Below, one piece after another: positions 1 through 5,129 of a stretch of 6,358 nucleotides of DNA. Source of the DNA: a candidate division BRC1 bacterium ADurb.BinA292 (GTDB lineage: Bacteria > Sumerlaeota > Sumerlaeia > MVZB01); assembly GCA_002068205.1 (NCBI GenBank), contig MVZB01000198.1, forward strand, positions 1 to 6,358, written 5' to 3'. Position 1 is the stretch's first letter, and the number at the start of each line of letters is the position of its first letter. The position numbers and the translations under genes were made by a program. The notes beneath the pieces were generated by a model, which worked only from the letters and a program-made list of their open reading frames with translations, ran no database searches and was not told the DNA's origin.

Positions 1-299
1 TCGCCCCCGCCGTGCTGGCGGCCGCGCGCGCGGGCGACGCCGCGGCGGAGCGGATCGTCGCCGACGCCGCCGGCCGCCTCGCCGCGCTGGCGCGGGCCGT
101 CGCGAACGCCCTGGCCGGGGAGTTCGCCCCGCCCGTCCCGGTCATCTGCTCCGGCGGGCTGTTCAAGGATGAAGCTTTTCTTGCGCGGGTCGCCGGGCAA
201 TGCGGGCCGGGTTTCGCCTGCCGCGCCGCGACGGCCCCCGCCGCCGACGGCGCGCTCGCCCTCGCCTGGGAGTCCGGCACCCCGCCTGCGGCGGACTGA
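1..299 (+). CDS. C-terminal fragment of a BadF/BadG-type ATPase, probably an N-acetylglucosamine kinase-like sugar kinase (5' end outside the window)
   Basis: The reading frame is open from the first complete codon at position 3 to a TGA at 297-299, giving about 98 residues. The gene runs off the left edge, so the GTG at 12 need not be its start. An Ala-rich helix (AARAGD, then AAERIV) leads to a strand ending in SGGLFKD. Further on comes a near-terminal A-A-D-G-A-L-A-L-A segment. This matches the C-terminal end of the ASKHA fold in the BadF/BadG/BcrA/BcrD ATPase family, where a Gly-Gly motif contacts the nucleotide and a closing 'P-x-x-GA-x-x-LA' helix follows. Single-domain members of this kind are usually cytoplasmic N-acetylglucosamine or glucosamine kinases feeding amino-sugar recycling. 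The substrate-binding and phosphate-binding parts are missing here, so the sugar is inferred. The Ala-rich composition could also fit another ASKHA kinase. The family assignment is moderately secure and the substrate is not. Confidence 0.6.
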   Translation, partial: APAVLAAARAGDAAAERIVADAAGRLAALARAVANALAGEFAPPVPVICSGGLFKDEAFLARVAGQCGPGFACRAATAPAADGALALAWESGTPPAAD

Positions 300-307
300 A
301 GCACCCA

Positions 308-322
308 GCGACACTCTGTCGC
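308..322. terminator. Short perfect hairpin just after the kinase stop codon (possible terminator)
   Basis: GCGACA (308-313) and TGTCGC (317-322) are exact reverse complements around the 3-base loop CTC. The hairpin begins 9 bases after the kinase stop and ends 14 bases before the stop codon of the convergent zinc-ribbon ORF. No T-run follows on either strand, so intrinsic termination is only possible, not shown. The position between two convergent 3' ends is the main support. Confidence 0.3.
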
Positions 323-335
323 ACGCGGCGGTGTC

Positions 336-488
336 TCAGCGCTCGCCGTCCGCTTTCCCCCGCGCCTGCCCGCGGGGACGCGCCGTCTGCATCCGCGCGC
401 GGCCGCACCGCGGGCAGATCCACTTGCGCTGCTTATGAAAAGCGCGGCGCGCTTCCTTCATCTTGACCCGGCAGCGGCGGCAGACCAT
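336..488 (-). CDS. Small basic zinc-ribbon protein of 50 residues, function unknown
   Basis: An ATG at 486-488 opens a 50-residue frame ending in TGA at 336-338. Two CxxC knuckles, C3-R-R-C6 and C25-P-R-C28-G, are 18 residues apart, the usual layout of a treble-clef or zinc-ribbon Zn site. The protein is very basic (about 13 Arg and 5 Lys), with a KMKEARRAFHKQRKW stretch between the knuckles and an Arg/Gly/Ala-rich tail. Third codon positions are overwhelmingly G or C, like real genes here. GGGAA lies on the minus strand at 500-496, 7 bases before the ATG, and makes a plausible ribosome-binding site. The frame stays open upstream antisense to the M48 gene, but that part looks like shadow sequence, so I place the start at this ATG. 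By analogy with other short basic ribbons it could bind nucleic acid or ribosomes; that is inference. A chance ORF cannot be excluded. Confidence 0.55.
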   Translation of the reverse strand: MVCRRCRVKMKEARRAFHKQRKWICPRCGRARMQTARPRGQARGKADGER

Positions 489-668
489 CGTTCCATTCCC
501 ACGCGCGAACTGGCGCCCGGCTGGCTTCCCGTGGCATGCTTCTTGTATCGAATGCGCTGGGGAACTTTGGGCGCTCCGATGCATCCATCTTAGCAGGTTC
601 CGCCGCCGGTCGACCAGTTCCCCGCGTCCGGCGCCGTTTCCAAGACCCCCACGGGAGTTGCGCCAGCC
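489..668. promoter_or_regulatory. Divergent upstream region shared by the zinc-ribbon ORF and the M48 gene
   Basis: These 180 bases should carry the start signals of both divergent genes. On the minus strand, TGCTAAGAT (595-587) resembles an extended -10 element, with TAAGAT matching TATAAT at 4 of 6 positions, but no convincing -35 lies upstream. It would give the zinc-ribbon mRNA a leader of roughly 90 bases. On the plus strand I found no good sigma-70 pair for the M48 gene. A Shine-Dalgarno-like GGGAG lies at 653-657, 11 bases before its ATG. Nothing else recognisable is present. Confidence 0.3.
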
Positions 669-1505
669 ATGGCCATGATTCGCACCGCCGAACCCCGCGC
701 CCGCGTCCGCGCGCTGATTCAGTTGCAGTTCCTGCTGGCCGCGCTGACCGGCCTGAGCGGCTGCACGACGTTTCGCGTCGCCTCCGAGAGCATGTTCATG
801 ATCTCGCCCGAGGAAGAGCGCCAGATCGGCCAGCAGGTGAAGTCCGAAATCGACGGGCAGGTGCAGTTCGTCAATGATTCGCTCGTCGTGAATTACGTCC
901 GCGATGTCGGCCGGACGCTCGTCGCGCACGCCCCCGAGAGCGCGTTCGAACCGCAATTCTTCGTCATCGCCAATCCCGAGATCAACGCCTTCGCCATCCC
1001 CGCCGGCTCGATCTATGTGCACACCGGCCTGATCTCCGCCGCCGACGACGAAGCCGAAATGGCCGCCGTCATCGCCCACGAAATGGGCCACGTGATCCGC
1101 CGCCACAGCGCGCGCGGCCTCGCGCGCAACACCGGCGCGCAGCTCGCCGGCCAGCTCCTGCTCGGCGAAAACTACGGCAGCATGGCGCAGTTGCTCAGCA
1201 GCGTCGGCCTGCTTAACTACACCCGACAGGACGAGGCGGAGGCCGACCGCATCGCCGTGGCCACACTGCACCGGGCCGGTTACGACCCCGACGCGCTGGC
1301 CACCTTCTTCGCCAAACTGAAGGAACGCTATGGCGATCGCGGACAGATCGCGACGTTCTTCGCCTCCCATCCGCCCACGACCGAGCGGATCAACAGTGTC
1401 CGCGCCATGGTGGATCAGCTCCCCGAAGCGGAGTATCGCCGACCGACGAGCGACCTGCGCCGCGTCCAAAAGCGCCTGGAGGAACTCGGCTTCGCCGCGG
1501 AGTGA
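669..1505 (+). CDS. M48-family zinc metalloprotease, predicted lipoprotein (BepA/YfgC- or LoiP-like)
   Basis: The 278-residue product is a probable periplasmic zinc endopeptidase anchored as a lipoprotein, a class that usually degrades or assists misassembled envelope proteins. Basic residues at 5-14 are followed by a hydrophobic segment (16-29) and the lipobox L-S-G-C with the acylated Cys at 32. The region from about residue 46 (ISPEEERQIGQQV) is the typical entry to the M48 catalytic domain. N-A-F-A-I-P-A-G-S at 106-114 is a family signature, followed by zinc motif HEMGH at 137-141. The ExxxD motif at 189-193 (E-A-E-A-D) supplies the third zinc ligand, Glu189. His234 in SHPPTTERI corresponds to the conserved 'HP' site of the BepA group, where a histidine has been proposed to regulate the active site. 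Unlike BepA there is no long C-terminal TPR domain; the protein ends about 45 residues after His234. The ATG at 669 is preferred for its signal peptide and GGGAG at 653-657; the in-frame ATG at 675 is an alternative. Confidence 0.93.
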   Translation: MAMIRTAEPRARVRALIQLQFLLAALTGLSGCTTFRVASESMFMISPEEERQIGQQVKSEIDGQVQFVNDSLVVNYVRDVGRTLVAHAPESAFEPQFFVIANPEINAFAIPAGSIYVHTGLISAADDEAEMAAVIAHEMGHVIRRHSARGLARNTGAQLAGQLLLGENYGSMAQLLSSVGLLNYTRQDEAEADRIAVATLHRAGYDPDALATFFAKLKERYGDRGQIATFFASHPPTTERINSVRAMVDQLPEAEYRRPTSDLRRVQKRLEELGFAAE

Positions 1506-1527
1506 CTCTCCGGCCGATGCCTGGGAG

Positions 1528-1547
1528 CGCCACTCTCCTGAGTGGCG
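1528..1547. repeat. Perfect 8-bp stem, 4-base loop hairpin (REP-like element or terminator)
   Basis: CGCCACTC (1528-1535) and GAGTGGCG (1540-1547) are exact reverse complements around the loop TCCT. It begins 23 bases after the M48 stop codon. No T-run follows (ACATCCCC on the plus strand), so it is not a textbook intrinsic terminator. Its 'TGGGAGCG-stem-loop-stem' shape recalls dispersed intergenic palindromes seen in some high-GC genomes, an impression from memory that this single window cannot test. Confidence 0.5.
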
Positions 1548-1572
1548 ACATCCCCAACGGCCCGCCCAGAAA

Positions 1573-1586
1573 CTCGGCTCTCGGCT
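1573..1586 (+). repeat. Two tandem copies of heptamer CTCGGCT
   Basis: CTCGGCT occurs at 1573-1579 and again at 1580-1586, followed by a partial third copy that diverges after CTCG. It is too short to infer function and may be slippage in a non-coding spacer. Confidence 0.45.
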
Positions 1587-1748
1587 CTCGAGAATTTGGC
1601 CATTGCCACTCGTCTGAATCTCCGGTTTGTAACCACCGCCCCCTCACCTGCCGCTGGACCTGATCTTGCTACTCCCCATCAGCACCAGCGGCCGCCCGTC
1701 CCGCCGGCGGGGTTGGCGGCGGCCATCCCCTCGGGTGAGTGAGGCCAC

Positions 1749-3440
1749 ATGGTCCCGTCCCTTACGTCGCTCAAGCCGGCCCACCTGAAACGTTATGCCG
1801 AAATCGCCCGCCTCCTGCTGCGCTATGGCCGCTCCGACCTGGTGCGCCAGAGCGGTCTCTATCAACTCGTCGCCGAGGAACAGCAACGCGACCTGGCCGC
1901 CGCGCCGGCCGAAGCGCGCGAGCTGGCCAACGACCTCGAACGCTTGGGGCCCACCTTCATCAAACTGGGCCAGGTCCTCTCCAGCCGCGCCGACCTGCTC
2001 CCCTTCGAATACATGGAGGCGCTCAGCCGCCTGCAGGATAACGTCAAACCCTTTCCCTACGAGGAGGTCGAGCGGATCGTCGAAGACGAGCTGAACGTCT
2101 CGATCCACAAGGCGTTCCAGGAGTTCAACGTTCGGCCCGCGGCGGCGGCGTCGCTCGGCCAGGTCCACCATGCCGTGTTGCGCAGCGGCCAGCCGGTCGC
2201 CGTCAAGATCCAGCGCCCCGGCGTCCGCGAACAGGTGACCGAGGATCTCGACGCGTTGCGTCGGATCGCCGAGACGCTCGACGCGCACACCGAACTGGGT
2301 CGCAAATATGAATTCACCCTCCTGCTGGACGACCTGCGCCGCCTGCTCATCCGCGAACTGAACTACCGCGAGGAAGCGAGCCACCTGCGCATCCTGGCCG
2401 ATGGGCTCTGCGATTTCCCATCGATCGTCGTCCCGCGCCCGATCGACGACTACACCACCTCGCGCGTCCTCACGATGCAGTATGTGCGCGGCTACAAGGT
2501 CACCTCCATCAGCCCGCTGGTGCGGCTCGAGATCGACGGCCATCACTTGCTCGAGGAGCTCTTCCGCGCCTACCTGCACCAGATCATCGTCATCGGCCTG
2601 TTCCATGCCGACCCGCACCCGGGCAACATCTTCCTCACCAGCGACCACCGGCTGGCGCTGCTCGACCTGGGCATGGTCGGCCGCGTCCCCGCCAACCGCC
2701 AGGATCAGGTGCTGCGGCTGCTGCTCTCGATCAGCCAGGGCCTGGGCGAGGAGACCGCCGAAATCCTGCTCGAAATGAGCGAGAAGCGCGAAAACAACAA
2801 TGTCGAGGGGTTCATGCAGGGCATCGAGGATCTGATCTCCGACGTCGCCGGCGGCGCGTTGGGCGACATGAATATCGGCCGCTCGATGGTGCAGCTTCAG
2901 CGCGTCGCCGCCGACAACGGCGTGCGGCTGCCGCGCGAGGTGCGGATGATCGGCAAGGCCCTGCTCAACCTGGAGCGCGTCGGTGCGGTGCTCTGCGCGG
3001 ATTTCGATCTGCGCGCCGAAATCCGCGACCACACGGCCGGCGTCATGCGCCACAAGCTGCTCGAGGCGGTCGCTCCCGGCAATCTGCTCAAGAGTTTCGC
3101 CGACATCAAACGCTTCGTGCTCAAGCTGCCCGCCGAACTGAATCAGATTCTCAGCGTCGTGACGCGCAACGGTTTGCGCGTGCGCGTCGACGCGATCGAC
3201 GAAGACCGGCTGATGGCAGGTTTCCAGAAGGTCGCGAATCGGATTACCGTGGGGCTGGTCGTCGCGGCGATGATCATCGGCGCCGCGCTGCTGATGCCGA
3301 TCCAGACCGGCTTCGTCCTGTTCGGCTATCCCGGCCTGGCGATTCTGCTCTTCCTGTTCGCCGCGCTGATCGGAATCTACATGGTGATCAGCATCCTGTG
3401 GAAGGACATCAAGGAACCGCGCCGCCCGCGCCGGCGCTGA
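1749..3440 (+). CDS. UbiB/AarF/ABC1/COQ8-family atypical kinase-like ATPase, membrane-anchored
   Basis: The 563-residue product has the full set of marks of the UbiB/COQ8 protein-kinase-like family, whose studied members support quinone biosynthesis as ATPases acting near membrane-bound lipid intermediates. KLGQ at 72-75 is the family-specific KxGQ motif, followed by SSRADLLP. The Ala-rich nucleotide loop AAAASLGQVH (131-140) replaces the kinase Gly-rich loop. VAVKIQRPG (150-158) carries the ATP-site Lys153, and ELNYREEA (203-210) is a conserved family motif. HADPHPGN (286-293) provides the catalytic-loop Asp288 and Asn293, and LLDLGMVG (304-311) is the metal-binding DFG equivalent with Asp306. 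Two hydrophobic segments near the C-terminus (about 500-516 and 522-549) look like membrane helices, as in bacterial UbiB, and a basic tail (PRRPRRR) follows. Length matches the family. The start has GGTGAG 9 bases upstream. No quinone-biosynthesis gene lies in the window, so the pathway is inferred from family only, and I give no symbol. No residue appears missing. Confidence 0.94.
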   Translation: MVPSLTSLKPAHLKRYAEIARLLLRYGRSDLVRQSGLYQLVAEEQQRDLAAAPAEARELANDLERLGPTFIKLGQVLSSRADLLPFEYMEALSRLQDNVKPFPYEEVERIVEDELNVSIHKAFQEFNVRPAAAASLGQVHHAVLRSGQPVAVKIQRPGVREQVTEDLDALRRIAETLDAHTELGRKYEFTLLLDDLRRLLIRELNYREEASHLRILADGLCDFPSIVVPRPIDDYTTSRVLTMQYVRGYKVTSISPLVRLEIDGHHLLEELFRAYLHQIIVIGLFHADPHPGNIFLTSDHRLALLDLGMVGRVPANRQDQVLRLLLSISQGLGEETAEILLEMSEKRENNNVEGFMQGIEDLISDVAGGALGDMNIGRSMVQLQRVAADNGVRLPREVRMIGKALLNLERVGAVLCADFDLRAEIRDHTAGVMRHKLLEAVAPGNLLKSFADIKRFVLKLPAELNQILSVVTRNGLRVRVDAIDEDRLMAGFQKVANRITVGLVVAAMIIGAALLMPIQTGFVLFGYPGLAILLFLFAALIGIYMVISILWKDIKEPRRPRRR

Positions 3441-3479
3441 CGGCGCCGGGGCAGGGGAGAGCGCGGAGCCGGCGCGCCG
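3441..3479. terminator. GC-rich imperfect inverted repeat between convergent genes (possible bidirectional terminator)
   Basis: The UbiB/AarF and J-like/TPR genes converge with only 43 bases between their stop codons. CGGCGCCGG (3441-3449) can pair with CCGGCGCGCCG (3469-3479), leaving a 2-base bulge. The location suits shared termination. The lack of T-runs and the ease of finding GC inverted repeats at this base composition keep confidence low. Confidence 0.3.
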
Positions 3480-3483
3480 ACGG

Positions 3484-4833
3484 TCAGCGCCGCAGCTTGA
3501 GCGAGGAGAGCCCGTGGCGCGCGCCGCGGTGGCGCGGGTTGATCTTCAACACCTTCTGATATTCCTGAAACGCCGAGCGCTCGTCCCCCTTGAGCTGATA
3601 CGTCAGCCCGATCTCGTAGTGTACTTCATCGTTTTCCGGCAGGTAGCGCGTCAGCTCCTTGAAGTGGACGAGGCATTGCGTGTAGAGCCCCTTGTCGCGC
3701 AGCGTCCGGCCGATGCTCATATTCGCCTTGATCAGCGACTCGGTGATCTGCGGATTCTTCGGGTCCATCGTGCGCGCCCGGCGCCAGACCATGAACGCTT
3801 CCTTGATCCGGCCGCTGTTGAGCATCGCCCAGCCCAGCAGGTTGAGCACCTCGATGTTGCGCGGAAACCGCCGCTGCATCTCCTCCAGTTCCTTCGTCGC
3901 CTCTTCCCACTTCTGCTCGTTGTAGAGCAGCGATGCCAGCCGGAAGTGGCTTTCGAAGTCATTGGGATTGAGCCGCAGGATTTCGCGCAGATCCTCGACC
4001 GAATGGGCGGCGCGCGGCGCGGACGGCTCCTGCGTTCCCCTGGCCTGCGCCGGAGCGCCTCCCTCGGCCTTCTCCTCGGCGGGCGCTTCGCCGCTTTGCC
4101 CTTTCTCCTTCAACGCTTCCACCAGGCACGCCTTCAGGTACTCGTTGTCTGGGTCCTGGTTCAGTTGCGCGCGCCAGCGCTTGATCACTTCCTGCCAGTA
4201 GCGCCGCGCTTCCTCGACGCGCCCCGCGTGCTCGCACGCCAGCGCCAGGTTGTGGATGATCTCGGTTCCGTCGGGATTCATCGTGGCGGCGCGCTTGAGC
4301 ACGTCGACCGCCTCGTCATACAGACCGTGGCTGGCGTAGGAGTAGCCCAGCGTGATGTAGCTGTAGAGCAGATTGTTCTTGGCGCGCCGGTGCGCCGGGT
4401 CCAGTTCCAGCACCCGCTGCCAGTCCTCGATCGCCTCGGCCCACAGCTTCTTCTGCACGCGCTTGTACGAGCGCATCATCAGCCCCTGGATCAGCTTGGG
4501 CGTGGCGGCCGCGCGGTCCACCTGGCCGCTGTTGATCTTCTCCTCCAGCTGGCGCAGGCCCTGGTCGATCTGCGCGTCGGCCAGTTGCGTCTTCTCCTCG
4601 GCGCTGAAGAAGAATTCCCCGCGGATGTAGTTGAACGCCCGCACGTCCTCCCGCGCTCGCGACGCGGGCGTCTTGAGCCGATCGAACGCGTTCTGCACGA
4701 TCATGAAGCGATCGGTATGGCGTTCCGGATCGTACTTCTTGACCAGTTGGACGTAAGCCTTCTTGATGTCGTCCAGGCTGGCTCCCTTGTGCAGCCCAAG
4801 GACGGCATAGGCGCTTTTATGATTATCTGCCAC
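3484..4833 (-). CDS. J-like domain protein with degenerate HPD motif fused to a TPR array
   Basis: The 449-residue protein begins with a J-domain-like module (about 7-60): SAYAVLGLHKGASLDDIKKAY matches helices I-II, and RFMIVQNAFDRLK helix III. Where a true J protein has His-Pro-Asp after the KKY, this one reads Asp35-Pro36-Glu37, so it should not stimulate DnaK in the usual way. Residues 61-110 are a helical connector with an aromatic FNYIRGEFFF stretch. TPR-like helix pairs follow at about 115-148, 155-187 and 190-224. After an Ala/Glu/Pro-rich linker (245-278) come more at about 280-291 (partial), 292-325, 326-359, 365-399 and 402-435, several with the W/Y, G-Y, A and 'L-x-P' pattern. There is no signal peptide or membrane segment, so it is probably a cytoplasmic scaffold; partners are unknown. 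The start is GTG at 4831-4833: an in-frame stop lies upstream and the next in-frame ATG (residue 44) would cut the J-like fold. No clear Shine-Dalgarno precedes it. Confidence 0.9.
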   Translation of the reverse strand: MADNHKSAYAVLGLHKGASLDDIKKAYVQLVKKYDPERHTDRFMIVQNAFDRLKTPASRAREDVRAFNYIRGEFFFSAEEKTQLADAQIDQGLRQLEEKINSGQVDRAAATPKLIQGLMMRSYKRVQKKLWAEAIEDWQRVLELDPAHRRAKNNLLYSYITLGYSYASHGLYDEAVDVLKRAATMNPDGTEIIHNLALACEHAGRVEEARRYWQEVIKRWRAQLNQDPDNEYLKACLVEALKEKGQSGEAPAEEKAEGGAPAQARGTQEPSAPRAAHSVEDLREILRLNPNDFESHFRLASLLYNEQKWEEATKELEEMQRRFPRNIEVLNLLGWAMLNSGRIKEAFMVWRRARTMDPKNPQITESLIKANMSIGRTLRDKGLYTQCLVHFKELTRYLPENDEVHYEIGLTYQLKGDERSAFQEYQKVLKINPRHRGARHGLSSLKLRR

Positions 4834-4878
4834 GTCGAATGTTGAAGGCCCAGATTGACTTGCCGCGGACGCTGCCCA

Positions 4879-4900
4879 CCCCCGCCTCGGCGCGCGGGGG
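4879..4900. promoter_or_regulatory. GC-only hairpin in the predicted 5' leader of the J-like/TPR gene
   Basis: CCCCCGC (4879-4885) and GCGGGGG (4894-4900) form a perfect 7-bp stem with an 8-base loop. On the minus strand this lies between the predicted transcription start (about 4933) and the GTG start at 4833, ending 45 bases before the GTG. It could be a leader structure or stop transcription arriving from the radical SAM gene. No U-run follows, and G/C runs are easily found at this composition. Confidence 0.35.
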
Positions 4901-4921
4901 GTCCCACTTCCTCACTTCAAA

Positions 4922-4939
4922 CCATGGGCGCCACCATGG
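4922..4939. repeat. Twin CCATGG palindromes forming a hairpin or operator-like site
   Basis: CCATGG occurs at 4922-4927 and 4934-4939 with 6 bases between. Each copy is its own reverse complement, so the pair is both a direct and an inverted repeat. It abuts the predicted -10 element (4940-4945) on the downstream side, covering the expected transcription start of the J-like/TPR gene, where a repressor site would commonly sit. Chance is possible. Confidence 0.35.
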
Positions 4940-4967
4940 ATCATATTGTTGTAGCGGAAAGGTGCAA
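4940..4967 (-). promoter_or_regulatory. Candidate sigma-70-type promoter for the J-like/TPR gene
   Basis: On the minus strand TTGCAC (4967-4962) is followed after 16 bases by TATGAT (4945-4940). The -10 matches TATAAT at 5 of 6 positions and the -35 matches TTGACA at 3 of 6. The surroundings are clearly AT-richer than the flanking genes, as expected for a promoter. Transcription would start near 4933 and give a leader of about 100 bases before the GTG start. Confidence 0.5.
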
Positions 4968-5054
4968 GGAGTTTCAAACCAAAACCTTGACGCCCCAAAT
5001 GACGCTTGCCCTTCACGTTCTCCAGCTCGCCTTTTGCGGATTCGCTCTCGCGAA

Positions 5055-5076
5055 AATTGCAGAATTGGCGCAATTC
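5055..5076. repeat. Overlapping AATT inverted repeats downstream of the radical SAM gene
   Basis: GAATTG (5062-5067) pairs with CAATTC (5071-5076) around GCG. Alternatively AATTGC (5055-5060) pairs with GCAATT (5070-5075). The two stems are mutually exclusive and the AATT cores are spaced about one helical turn apart or slightly less. The site lies some 55-75 bases past the radical SAM stop codon, so it may be part of its 3' end or a protein-binding site. No U-run supports intrinsic termination. Confidence 0.3.
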
Positions 5077-5129
5077 GCGCTTTTCTGCTCGGCCCTGCTC
5101 CGGTTTTTCCTGCCCTCCGGATGCGGCCT

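Larger units (their letters stand above)
1506..1748. other. 243-base intergenic spacer between the M48 and UbiB/AarF genes
   Basis: No credible gene is seen here; a short open frame from 1542 has no Shine-Dalgarno sequence and low-complexity content. The spacer holds the perfect hairpin at 1528-1547, a short tandem heptamer at 1573-1586 and a GC-only 12-base palindrome at 1700-1711. For the downstream gene a TTGCCA (5 of 6 to the -35 consensus) near 1604 could pair with TGTAAC about 19 bases on, but this is weak. GGTGAG at 1734-1739 lies 9 bases before the next start codon and is a reasonable ribosome-binding site. Confidence 0.5.

Noticed and set aside
12..14. GTG as the start codon of the first gene
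   Set aside because: The frame is open to the window edge and the family fold needs some 200 more N-terminal residues, so this is an internal codon of a truncated gene.
489..1469. Upstream part of the minus-strand frame that ends in the zinc-ribbon ORF
   Set aside because: This part is antisense to the M48 catalytic domain and is Gly/Asp/Ala-rich without a fold. Only the last 50 codons look genuine.
1700..1711. 12-base perfect palindrome CCCGCCGGCGGG
   Set aside because: Such GC-only palindromes are expected by chance at this base composition and nothing in the context supports a role.
1542..1742. 66-codon frame in the M48-UbiB/AarF spacer
   Set aside because: Its start lies inside the hairpin at 1528-1547, no Shine-Dalgarno precedes it and its sequence is Pro/Ala-rich.
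1644..3053. 469-codon open frame on the minus strand opposite the UbiB/AarF gene
   Set aside because: It is an antisense shadow created by GC-rich codon bias. The plus-strand protein has every family motif, while the antisense product is low-complexity with no recognisable domain.
3514..4845. 443-codon open frame on the plus strand opposite the J-like/TPR gene
   Set aside because: Its repetitive Leu/Arg/Val/Gln composition mirrors the TPR repeats on the other strand. It shows no motif of its own and no ribosome-binding site.
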